From CBDAPI01 sp965248635 (GTDB taxonomy: Bacteria; Acidobacteriota; UBA6911; RPQK01; CBDAPI01), in the NCBI GenBank assembly GCA_965248635.1, contig OZ252114.1, positions 930,001 to 994,000 of the forward strand: a stretch of DNA of 64,000 bases, given 5' to 3'. The notes beneath the pieces are model-generated. The model was not told where the DNA came from. It searched no databases and was given only the letters and a program-made list of their open reading frames with translations. This document shows positions 8,471-16,340 of the stretch, one piece after another. Each line of letters starts with the position of its first letter. The first letter of the stretch is position 1. Made by a program: the position numbers and the translations under genes.

Positions 8471-9356
8471 GGATTTAATCTCCCTTATCGACCGTTTCAA
8501 TTGTGATGCAAGGTGCCGGTCCTACCTGGATACTCTCCGCTGGCCGGATGAGGTCGCTTGCACTAGGTGCGGATGCACTGAGGTCACCGAGATTAAGGAC
8601 CGCGACCAGTGGGATTGCCAGGGATGCGGTTACCACTTCAGCGTCACCGCAGGGACCATCATGCACGATTCCCATCTTCCGCTTCGCAAGTGGTTTGCCA
8701 CCATCTATCTGATGTGCGAATCCAAAAAGGGAATCTCTGCTCTTCAGATCAAGCGCACGCTCGGAATTGGTTCCTACAAGACCGCCTGGTATCTCTGCCA
8801 CCGCATCCGTGAGGCAATGGGCAATGATCCCTTTGAAGGGCCTACCCTGGTCGGTGTCGTAGAAGTCGATGAGACGCTGGTTGGCGGGAAGCGCAAAGGC
8901 GTTGGATCTGGCAGCAGGGAAGGAAAGACCTGGGTTGCCGGAGCGATCCAGCGCGGGGGCAAGGTTCGCATCCAGCGCATCCCCAACATCAGGAAAAAGA
9001 CCCTCCATGCCTTCATCGCTGAAACCGTGCGAGACGAGGCGGAGGCCATCTACACCGATGAGCTTCAATCCTACCTGGGGATCGCCGACCACAACACGCG
9101 CCACGAGACGGTCAACCACAGGACTGAGGAATGGGTAGTCGGCGAAGTTCACACCAACAGCATCGAGGGAGTCTGGTCGCTGTTCAAGCGGTCGATTATC
9201 GGAGCCTTTCACCGGATGAGCGTCAAGCATATGGACCGCTACCTTGAGGAACTGGAGTGGAGATACAACAACCGGAACAACCCTCAGATCTTTCATGACA
9301 CTATGAAGCGGATTGTTACGACCGGAAAGCTGAGATACAAGCGGCTCGTGGCGTAG
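8469..9356 (+). CDS. IS1595-family transposase
   Basis: A 295-residue transposase. An N-terminal zinc ribbon is visible (Cys31, Cys34, Cys50, Cys53), followed by a helical linker and the ISXO2-like DDE domain. Candidate catalytic acids are Asp134 in VEVDETLVGG, Asp197 in YTDELQSY and Glu233 in HTNSIEGVWS. The C-terminal helix LEELEWRYNNRN is typical of the family. Length is complete, the frame is intact and GGAG lies 9-10 nt before the ATG. It catalyses cut-and-paste movement of the surrounding 3-kb element. Confidence 0.95.
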   Translation: MDLISLIDRFNCDARCRSYLDTLRWPDEVACTRCGCTEVTEIKDRDQWDCQGCGYHFSVTAGTIMHDSHLPLRKWFATIYLMCESKKGISALQIKRTLGIGSYKTAWYLCHRIREAMGNDPFEGPTLVGVVEVDETLVGGKRKGVGSGSREGKTWVAGAIQRGGKVRIQRIPNIRKKTLHAFIAETVRDEAEAIYTDELQSYLGIADHNTRHETVNHRTEEWVVGEVHTNSIEGVWSLFKRSIIGAFHRMSVKHMDRYLEELEWRYNNRNNPQIFHDTMKRIVTTGKLRYKRLVA

Positions 9357-9358
9357 AT

Positions 9359-10555
9359 TCATATCTGTAATCTCGCTTTGAGATACTCCATCCCTCTGTC
9401 TCCCTTGATCCGGTTGCAGTTGCCGCAGAGCAGTTGCAGGTTGCCGATATGGTCCGTTCCCCCTTTACGGCGGGAGATGATGTGATCCACTTCCAGGTGC
9501 CGTGCCTCGAAGTGAGTCCGGCAACCGCCGCAATGTCCCTTCTGTTGACCGTAGAGGGGACGCTTGTGGGTCCGGTAAGGGGGAAGCTTGCCTAGGTCCG
9601 TTCGGAGCGGGATATCGTCTCTGTGGACGATCTGACGCCACAGCCCCTGCTTTTCCTTGATTCGCCGGACGACCAGTTCACCGGCCTTCGGAGAAATGTC
9701 AATACCGGCCCAGTGACGCCTTAATTCCTCGGCTTGGACGCAGGTCGTAGCGCAGCCGCAGAACGGATCAAGAACCATGTCGCCCTCGTTAGACGATGCC
9801 TTGATGATCCGGTCTAGTAGCTTGAGTGGTTTCTGGGTCGGGTAGCCAACACGCTCCTTGGACGACGGCATGATCGGTTGCATTGGCCACCAATCTTCCG
9901 GGTGCTTCCCTCCTGGATTCGGACGATAGGTGTCATACGTTGCCGATGATCTAAATGACCGGGCTGTGTAGCGCAGCCTATCTTGAGAATCTCCCGAAAA
10001 AGGGATTCGAACAGCATCGACGTTGAAGGTTCGAGACTCAGAAGACGAGTAGCGGAAAATTATGTCGTGCTTTCGTGCGAAGTCTTTTTGCGGGACTCCA
10101 CCACCCCGATAACACCATACAATCTCATTCCGAAACGCCTTCCTCCCGAAGATCGCATCCATAACCAGCTTGAGGTAATGGCTCATGGTTGGGTCGCAGT
10201 GCAGGTAGATCGACCCTGTGGGCTTCAACACCCGCCGCATTTCCAGTAGCCGGGCTGCCATGTACGCGAGATAGGATTTGTCGCTGTCCATCATGGCGGC
10301 CAACAGTACCCGATACAGGACTGGGTGCTTGGCCTCGATGAGGTTGATCCACTCAACGTCCAGGTCGGACAGAGACCAAGTGTCTTTGAACTCGGCCCCC
10401 GCTGCCTTGCTCCCGATAGGAGCGGCATAGTTCGTCTTGGAATTGAACGGCGGATCGAGATAGATCAGGTCAACGCTTTCGGAGTTCATGCCCCGCATGA
10501 TCGGCAGGTTGTCGCCCGTCCATATGGTCTGGTTGGCCCAGTTGGGTGTGGTCAT
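9359..10555 (-). CDS. DNA methyltransferase (DPPF, beta-class order) fused to HNH domain
   Basis: A 398-residue protein. Motif IV DPPF is at residues 34-37 and the AdoMet-binding motif DPFCGC at 263-268, an order (IV before I) typical of beta-class amino-methyltransferases; DPPF is compatible with N4-cytosine or N6-adenine methylation. The C-terminal 60 residues form an HNH-like zinc module: HCGGC near 342, EVDHIISRRKGG near 355 and LLCGNCNRIKG near 375. The gene lies inside the IS1595 transposon, tail-to-tail with the transposase 2 nt away, and its ATG overlaps the upstream gene's stop by 4 nt (ATGA). It may be a solitary modifier, a self-contained modification/restriction enzyme, or a protection factor for the element. 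Confidence 0.88.
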   Translation of the reverse strand: MTTPNWANQTIWTGDNLPIMRGMNSESVDLIYLDPPFNSKTNYAAPIGSKAAGAEFKDTWSLSDLDVEWINLIEAKHPVLYRVLLAAMMDSDKSYLAYMAARLLEMRRVLKPTGSIYLHCDPTMSHYLKLVMDAIFGRKAFRNEIVWCYRGGGVPQKDFARKHDIIFRYSSSESRTFNVDAVRIPFSGDSQDRLRYTARSFRSSATYDTYRPNPGGKHPEDWWPMQPIMPSSKERVGYPTQKPLKLLDRIIKASSNEGDMVLDPFCGCATTCVQAEELRRHWAGIDISPKAGELVVRRIKEKQGLWRQIVHRDDIPLRTDLGKLPPYRTHKRPLYGQQKGHCGGCRTHFEARHLEVDHIISRRKGGTDHIGNLQLLCGNCNRIKGDRGMEYLKARLQI

Positions 10556-11220
10556 TGCTCGCCAGATCCTGCCGTATCAACCAGCTTCGGTTCCATTGTT
10601 GGAACTTTTACAGACTTGAGAAAGGGTGGGACTGTTTCCTGTTGATTGTCAGCATATCTCCTGAGAGACATCGCAGATACAATTTGATTATACGAGGGCC
10701 ACCAAATCTCTGGGCTGCTTAAAATTGCAGTCAGGTTAGACAAAGGCCCACGAACGATATGGAGATCTCCCTTTATGGACGCAGCACTGAGGCGTTTAAA
10801 AAGTGCTTCAGCCCTTACATCGACAATCGGATTGTGCGGTCGTACTCCTACCCATAGACAGGCAGCATCACCTAACTTGAAAGCAGAAATTCCTTTCCAA
10901 TCATCGGGGTCTATGGGTTCTACGGGAGTGGTTTTTTGTTCGGATGATCCACTAGGATCGAGTTCTTCCAATCGTTCTTCCAGGATTCGGTATGGCGCCA
11001 GCCATAAATTCCAAAGAAATACCAGGACGAATACAGTTAGAATTGGAGCAAATGAAAATAGAAGCATTAATTTTAATTCTTCCATTGCTCGCTCTCGACC
11101 GAGGAAGAATAAACCAAGCCCAGCCCCAATAACGGGCAGGATGACTCCCAAACAGGCGGTCCTTCGCTTGACACCGAAAAATGACAAGGTTTCTTTGAAA
11201 GATTTCCCCCAAATCCGCAT
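10552..11220 (-). CDS. Two-TM membrane protein, transposon passenger, unknown function
   Basis: A 222-residue protein with two hydrophobic segments (about residues 22-41 and 52-73), a proline/acidic linker, then a soluble C-terminal domain of about 120 residues with a ACLWVGVRPHNPIVDVRAEALF stretch that I do not recognise. It is the first gene of a two-gene minus-strand operon inside the IS1595 element; its stop overlaps the methyltransferase start by 4 nt, which implies translational coupling. Base composition is more AT-rich than the surrounding host genes. No function is assigned. Confidence 0.7.
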   Translation of the reverse strand: MRIWGKSFKETLSFFGVKRRTACLGVILPVIGAGLGLFFLGRERAMEELKLMLLFSFAPILTVFVLVFLWNLWLAPYRILEERLEELDPSGSSEQKTTPVEPIDPDDWKGISAFKLGDAACLWVGVRPHNPIVDVRAEALFKRLSAASIKGDLHIVRGPLSNLTAILSSPEIWWPSYNQIVSAMSLRRYADNQQETVPPFLKSVKVPTMEPKLVDTAGSGEQ

Positions 11221-11246
11221 CCGACCAAGCTATACCCTCGTTCTAA

Positions 11247-11268
11247 TTGTGTCAAGGGGATAATTACG
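11247..11268. repeat. Right inverted repeat of the IS1595 element
   Basis: Reverse complement of 8265-8286, followed directly by the second copy of AAAAGTTC at 11269-11276 and then by the continuation of the host heptad repeat. Confidence 0.95.
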
Positions 11269-11348
11269 AAAAGTTCAAGGTTGTCTCTTGACGCTGGGCG
11301 GCCGTGAAGACTCCAGTCCATCAGCCCCTCAACCGACCCACTCCCCCA

Positions 11349-11377
11349 ACTTGTAACCTTCAACTTTCAACCTTCAG
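11349..11377. repeat. Intergenic heptad repeat (CCTTCAA/CTTTCAA)
   Basis: About four 7-nt units just beyond the 3' end of the phosphotransferase-like gene; the same class as the repeat interrupted by the IS1595 element. Confidence 0.6.
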
Positions 11378-12467
11378 ACCCGCAGGGTCTGAGCCACCCG
11401 CACCGCTGCTCTCATCAAGAGCCGGGTGGCGTCCAGAAACGCGGGAAAGCGCTCGTCGCGCGTAAGACCGTGGTGGGACCGGTAGTAAATCTGCTGGCAG
11501 ATGACGGCTGTCTTGAAGAGGCCGAACGCATAGTAATAGGCAAGGTCGGAAATGTCCTGCCCGGATTTCTCGGCATATCGCTCGGCAAGCTGGCTCCGCG
11601 AAAGAGTTCCCGGCAAGGTAGTGAGGCCAAATCGAATCTGCTGCAGCTCGTCCGGGTCGTCGGCATTCACCCAGTAGTTCAGAGCCGTTCCCAGGTCCAT
11701 CAGCGGATCTCCGAGAGTGCACATCTCCCAGTCCAGGACCCCAATGATTCTTGTCAGATCGCCCGCATCGAGGACGACGTTGTCATACTTGTTAGTCGTT
11801 GTGGATGAGGGCGCTTCCGGCTTCCGGCGGCATTTTCTCCGTCAGCCACAGGGAGATTTCCTCCACTCCCTCCAGTTGGTGGGTTCGGGATCGCCCATAG
11901 CGCTTGATCCATCCGGATATCTGTCTTGCGACAAAGCCTTCCGGCTTACCCAGATCGCCCAGGCCTACCGCCTCAAAATCCAGCCCGTGCAACTGGGTCA
12001 AGTTGTCGATGAAAGACTCGGACATTCGGCGCGCCGTCTCGGGTTGAATCTCCAGCCCGGGTGGAAGGTGCTTTCGCAGGATCACCCCTCGGACCCGCTC
12101 CATGGCATAGAAAGGAGCTCCCAGTACGGATTCATCCTCACAGTAAAAGAAGGGACGCGGGGCCGGGGAGTAGGCTTTGTGCAGTTTGGACAGGACCCGG
12201 TATTCGCGGCCCATGTCATGGGCCGTCTTCACCCTGCTGCCAAAGGGGGGGCGTCTCAGTGCCAGTTCACGATCTCCCAGACGAACCAGGTAGGTACAGG
12301 TTGGAGTGCCCCTGGGGGAACTGCTCGACGATCAGCGGACCGGATTCCCGGGGAAACTGGTTTCTCAGATAGGGGTCGAGTCGGGTCAGATCCAGCTCCT
12401 CACCGGGGCGAACCGGCGCGCTCAAGTCCAGGAAGCTGTTCTCGTGGGAGTTTCTTGTCACCACTTC
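11374..12467 (-). pseudogene. APH-type phosphotransferase (ACAD10-like cluster), two +1 frameshifts
   Basis: Three consecutive frames give one protein of about 360 residues in the aminoglycoside-phosphotransferase/choline-kinase fold. The N-terminal part ends FPQGHSNL; one extra base near 12296 breaks it, and the next frame continues TYLVRLGDRELALRRPP. The middle part runs to the catalytic loop SALIHND; one extra base near 11791 puts TAA after HND, and the next frame gives YKYDNVVLDAGDLTRIIGVLDWEMCTLGDPLMDL, the canonical metal-binding loop. A GTG at 12464 or 12467 is the likely start, directly after the acyl-CoA dehydrogenase stop. Phosphotransferases of this kind neighbour acyl-CoA dehydrogenases and may activate hydroxyacyl groups. 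Confidence 0.8.
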
Positions 12468-12485
12468 TTGTCTTTCCAGCAGGCG

Positions 12486-13694
12486 CTAAAAGGTCACCTT
12501 GACCCCGTACTCCTTGAGCAGTTCGCGGGCCACCACAATGCGATGGACTTCGTCAGGACCGTCATAGATTCGGCCCGCTCGTTCGTGTCGAAAGAAGCCG
12601 GCCAGGGGCGTGTCGCTGGTAACTCCCAACCCTCCGTGGGCCTGGATGGCGCGATCCAGTACCTTCAGAAGAACGTTAGCCGCATAGAACTTGATGGCGG
12701 AAATTTCCTTGCGAGCCCCCAGCTGACCGTCCCGTTCCATTTTCCATGCAGCATCGAGCACCATCAGGCGCGCCGCCCGGACCTCTGTCCAGCTGTCAGC
12801 AATCCAAGTCTGCACGATCTGTCTGGAACCCAGTAGACGGCCCGGGGCCAGCTCGCGGTCTGCAGCCCGCCGGCACATCAGCTCGATCGAGCGTTCACCG
12901 ATACCGATCCAGCGCATGCAGTGGTGGATTCGACCCGCCCCCAGTCGCTGCTGGGCGATTCTGAAGCCGGCTCCTTCCACTCCCAGAAGATTGTCCGGGG
13001 AACCCGACAGTCCTCGAAGAGGACCTCCGCATGGCTGAAGTAGTCTTCTCCCGCGTGACCCATGATAGGGATGTTTCGCAGCCTCCGAAATCCCGGAGTG
13101 TCCATGGGGACCAGGATCATACTGGCCCGATCGTAGCGACCGGCCTGGGCGTCGGTCACCGCCATGACGATGGCAAAGCTGGCTCCGTCGGCGGCGCTGG
13201 TAAACCACTTGTGCCCGTTGATGACGTAGTCCTGACCGTCTCTGACCGCGCTGGTCTCCATCCAGGTCGGATTCGATCCCAGGTCGCTCGGGCTCAGTCA
13301 TAGCAAAGCAGCTGCGAATCCGGCCCTCCAGCAGAGGCTCCAGGAGGGCTCGCTTTTGTTCGGGGGTACCGTGCTTGATCAGAATCTCCATGTTTCCAGC
13401 GTCGGGCGCCTGGCAATTGAAGGCATAGTGGCCAAGCTGGCAGCGGCCCAGGACTGCACTTACCAGTGCGTGCTGCACCAGGCTGAGTCCCATGCCGCCG
13501 TGTTCCCTGGAGATGTGGGGACACCAGAAGCCCAGCTCTCTCACCTGTCCTCGAACCTCGTTGAGTTTGGGTAAGAGACTCCTGATGCCGTTTGTTTCCA
13601 GGTCCGTTTCCAGGGGATAAAGTTCCCGCTCGACGAGGTCCTGGATCTGTTCCAGGAGGAGTTCCTGTGTTTGAGGGTCTATGCTGAAATCCAT
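12486..13694 (-). pseudogene. Acyl-CoA dehydrogenase with compensating +1/-1 frameshifts
   Basis: The open frame is continuous for 402 codons, but about 90 residues in the middle are out of frame. It starts MDFSIDPQTQELLLEQI and is normal up to CFAMTEPERPG. One extra base near 13276 then shifts the frame; the correct frame reads SNPTWMETSAVRDGQDYVINGHKWF...VLFEDCRVP. A missing base in the C-run near 12995 (RVPRDNLLG expected) shifts it back, and the C-terminal flavin/catalytic region through YDGPDEVHRIVVARELL is normal. The family oxidises acyl-CoA with FAD. The product as written would lack the FAD/substrate beta-domain. Middle gene of a three-gene minus-strand operon. Confidence 0.85.
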
Positions 13695-13716
13695 ACGGTC
13701 TTCCTCTTGCTACTCT

Positions 13717-14436
13717 TTAGCGATAAGTCAGTACTGACGGCTCCCGAAGATGGGGGAAGGCATTGAAAGTACTCAAAGTGAAACGCTCGCCCGAGAAAAG
13801 AAACTCGCTCAAAGAGGCGTTGCGAACCATCCAGGCCATTTGCAGCGTTTTCCGGGTTGAGGTCTGAAGTGCGCGCTGTGCCGCGACACCAATGGAACCG
13901 GCGGAAGTGAAGGCGGCAACGACGCGTCCAGTACCTCCATCCGCCACGATTTCGGAGATCCCCCGATCCACTCGGGCACAGAAATCTCTCCATGGCTCGA
14001 CCCCGTCCAATTGGACTTTCTCGTGAGCCCACAGGTGGAGAATGAGCTCGAACATCTGGTTCCACTTCTTCTCTTTTTCTCTTGGATCTGCGCAGGACTT
14101 GCTGGCCAGCCACAGCTCACCGACCCGATCGTCAACTTTCCTGAGTTGGGCCAGGCCCTGGTTCAAAATGGCTCCGGCCTGATATTCGTCCAGCGAGTCG
14201 AGAATCACCGGCTCCGGCCAGTGGAGGCCCTGCTCCTGAAGAACCTCGCCGGCCAGACCGGCTGTCTCCAGATGTCGTCTACAGGGCCCGGCGTAGACCT
14301 GGTCGAATTTAATTCTCTGAGCCGCCCAGAAAGAGCCAAGCAACTGAGCCTGGGTCTGGCCGATACCGGTCAGGTGGTCCTGATCCTGATAGGGAAAAGT
14401 GGCCTGGCCATGGCGGATCAGAAAGAGGCGGCTCAT
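13717..14436 (-). CDS. Histidine phosphatase family protein (phosphoglycerate mutase-like)
   Basis: A 239-residue protein beginning MSRLFLIRHGQATF with the RHG phosphohistidine motif at residues 8-10. A Y-A-G-P-C-R-R motif follows near residue 50 and VVAAFTSAGSIGV near residue 165; the second catalytic His usually found as H-G/H-S is not obvious there and reads TSAG, so activity is uncertain. First gene of the operon with the acyl-CoA dehydrogenase and APH-like genes, an association also seen in other genomes; the phosphatase could act on a phosphorylated acyl or small-molecule intermediate. Confidence 0.8.
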   Translation of the reverse strand: MSRLFLIRHGQATFPYQDQDHLTGIGQTQAQLLGSFWAAQRIKFDQVYAGPCRRHLETAGLAGEVLQEQGLHWPEPVILDSLDEYQAGAILNQGLAQLRKVDDRVGELWLASKSCADPREKEKKWNQMFELILHLWAHEKVQLDGVEPWRDFCARVDRGISEIVADGGTGRVVAAFTSAGSIGVAAQRALQTSTRKTLQMAWMVRNASLSEFLFSGERFTLSTFNAFPHLREPSVLTYR

Positions 14437-14437
14437 C

Positions 14438-14493
14438 TTTCAACTTTGAACTTTCAACTGTGAACTTTCAACCTCCAACCTTTAACATTCAAC
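14438..14493. repeat. Intergenic heptad repeat (TTTCAAC), 8 units
   Basis: Eight in-register 7-nt units: TTTCAAC, TTTGAAC, TTTCAAC, TGTGAAC, TTTCAAC, CTCCAAC, CTTTAAC, ATTCAAC. They fill the divergent spacer between the phosphatase and symporter start codons and leave almost no room for a separate promoter. Best example of this class in the window. Confidence 0.85.
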
Positions 14494-14496
14494 CCT

Positions 14497-16254
14497 ATGG
14501 ACCCGATCGACTGGATCATCGTGGGCCTCTATTTCGTTATCAGCTTCTCCGTGGCGGTGTACTTTTCGAAGAGGGCGGGTAAGAACATCGAGGAGTTTTT
14601 CCTTTCGGGTCGGACTCTTCCCTGGTGGGTTGCTGGAACTTCCATGGTGGCCACCACCTTTGCCACCGATACGCCGCTGGCGGTCACTGAACTGGTCGCC
14701 CGCAATGGCATTGCCGGGAACTGGTTGTGGTGGAACTTCATTCTGGGAGGAATGTTGACGGTCTTTTTCTTTGCCCGCCTCTGGCGTCGGGCCGGAGTCC
14801 TCACCGATGTGGAGTTCATCGAGCTCCGTTACTCGGGTAAGAGCGGGGCGTTCCTGAGAGGGTTTCGTGCCCTCTACCTGGGACTCTTCATTAATGTGGT
14901 GGTGATGGGCTGGGTCAACCTGGCCATGATGTCCATCCTGGAGGGAATGTTCGGCATCCCGTCTTCCCAGGTTCGCTACTACGTGTTTGGTGCCCTGCTC
15001 TTCGTGGCCGTTTACTCCGCGCTGGCGGGGCTGTGGGGAGTCGCCTTCAATGACGCGATTCAATTTGTCATCGCCATGATCGGAACGACCGTCCTGATGT
15101 TCGTGGTTTTGCGAAGGCCCGAGGTCGGAGGGATTTCAGGTCTGCAGGCCCAGCTCCCGGACTGGGTGTTTCGATTCACCCCGGTTGTGGGCGGAGCCGA
15201 GGCGGTCGCTGGAGGAGCCCTTGCCCTGACCGTGAGTGCGTTTGTGGCTCACATTTTCATTCAGTGGTGGGCCTCCTGGTATCCGGGATCGGAGCCAGGC
15301 GGTGGAGGGTTTATTGCCCAGAGGATGCTTTCCGCCAAAGACGAAAAGCACTCCCTGCTGGCAACCCTGTGGTTCACTATCGCCCATTACTGCCTGCGCC
15401 CCTGGCCCTGGATTCTGGTGGGACTGGCGACGCTGGTGCTTTATCCGGACCTGGGCCCCGAGGAGAAGAGGCTCGGATACATCTACGCAATGCGTGATTT
15501 TCTGCCAGCCGGGTTGAAGGGTTTGCTGGTCGCTTCTTTCCTGGCGGCCTACATGTCGACCATTACAACTCTATTCAACTGGGGAACTTCTTACCTGGTC
15601 AACGATTTCTACAAGCGCTTTCTGAACAACGGAGCTTCCGACAGGCATTACATCTTCGTCTGCCGCTCGGCCACCTTCCTTCTGATGGTCGCGTCGGTCC
15701 TGGTCACCCTCGTCATCCAGACCATCTCCGGGGCGTGGCAGTTCATCATTGAAGCAGGCGCCGGAATCGGACTGGTACTGATCCTGCGCTTCTACTGGTG
15801 GCGTATTAACGCCTGGAGCGAGATCGTGGCAACCGTGGTCCCGTTCTTCGTCTATGGCTATGTGAGCCTCTATACGAAAATCGCCTTCCCGGTCTCTCTC
15901 TACTACATCGTGGGTGTGACCACGGTCGCCTGGCTGGCGGTCACGATGCTCACCCAGCCGGTGGAACAGCAGCACCTGATCCGCTTCTATGAAAAGGTTC
16001 GTCCGGGAGGTATTGGCTGGTCAAGACTGCGTCAGGCAGTTCCCCACGTGCAGCCCGATTCAGGGTTTGGCTGGCTGTTCGTAGACTGGCTGTGCGGAAC
16101 GATTCTCGTCTACGGGGGTGTTTTCGGGCTCGGCAAACTGATCTTTGGCCACTATGCCCTGGGCCTTTCTTTACTGCTTGTCGGGGCTCTGGGCGGTGCC
16201 GTGATCTACTGGGACCTGTCCCGGAGGGGATGGGACCAGGTGGCCGGGGAATAG
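14497..16254 (+). CDS. Sodium:solute symporter family transporter
   Basis: A 585-residue protein with about 13-14 hydrophobic segments, starting MDPIDWIIVGLYFVISFSVAVYF. SSS-family hallmarks are the FFLSGRTLPWWVAGTSMVATTFATDTPL segment in TM2 (residues about 30-58) and the GLKGLLVASFLAAYMSTITTLFNWGTSYLVNDFY region (about 335-370), which carries the Na+-site Ser/Thr residues. It imports an unidentified solute (sugar, amino acid or carboxylate) by Na+ cotransport. Monocistronic between heptad-repeat spacers. The product is long for the family because of C-terminal extra helices. Confidence 0.9.
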   Translation: MDPIDWIIVGLYFVISFSVAVYFSKRAGKNIEEFFLSGRTLPWWVAGTSMVATTFATDTPLAVTELVARNGIAGNWLWWNFILGGMLTVFFFARLWRRAGVLTDVEFIELRYSGKSGAFLRGFRALYLGLFINVVVMGWVNLAMMSILEGMFGIPSSQVRYYVFGALLFVAVYSALAGLWGVAFNDAIQFVIAMIGTTVLMFVVLRRPEVGGISGLQAQLPDWVFRFTPVVGGAEAVAGGALALTVSAFVAHIFIQWWASWYPGSEPGGGGFIAQRMLSAKDEKHSLLATLWFTIAHYCLRPWPWILVGLATLVLYPDLGPEEKRLGYIYAMRDFLPAGLKGLLVASFLAAYMSTITTLFNWGTSYLVNDFYKRFLNNGASDRHYIFVCRSATFLLMVASVLVTLVIQTISGAWQFIIEAGAGIGLVLILRFYWWRINAWSEIVATVVPFFVYGYVSLYTKIAFPVSLYYIVGVTTVAWLAVTMLTQPVEQQHLIRFYEKVRPGGIGWSRLRQAVPHVQPDSGFGWLFVDWLCGTILVYGGVFGLGKLIFGHYALGLSLLLVGALGGAVIYWDLSRRGWDQVAGE

Positions 16255-16260
16255 GTTACT

Positions 16261-16340
16261 GGTTAAAAGTTAAAAGTTGAAGGTTGAAGGGAGTACGGTT
16301 CCGAGTTCTTCAATCTTCAATCTGGAATCTGAAATTCAAT
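16261..16340. repeat. Two adjacent heptad-repeat tracts
   Basis: 16261-16290 holds GGTTAAA, AGTTAAA, AGTTGAA, GGTTGAA. 16307-16340 holds TCTTCAA, TCTTCAA, TCTGGAA, TCTGAAA. They lie between the convergent symporter and TPR genes and reach the TPR stop codon. Confidence 0.7.

Larger units (their letters stand above)
8265..11268. mobile_element. IS1595-family transposon with passenger DNA methyltransferase-HNH
   Basis: A complete 3,004-bp element. Its ends are perfect 22-bp inverted repeats (8265-8286 and 11247-11268), each starting CGTAATTATCCCC from the outside. It is flanked by an exact 8-bp direct repeat AAAAGTTC at 8257-8264 and 11269-11276; 8 bp is the target-duplication size reported for the IS1595 family. 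Inside are a transposase on the plus strand and, on the minus strand, a methyltransferase-HNH fusion coupled to a small membrane protein, plus a possible 55-residue ORF. The right part (about 10.6-11.25 kb) is visibly more AT-rich than the host sequence. Perfect repeats and intact genes suggest a recent insertion, and the target is one of the local heptad repeats. Confidence 0.93.

Noticed and set aside
14438..14493. The heptad tracts as CRISPR or as CRISPR-like leader repeats
   Set aside because: The units are 7 nt with no spacers, and no cas gene is present.
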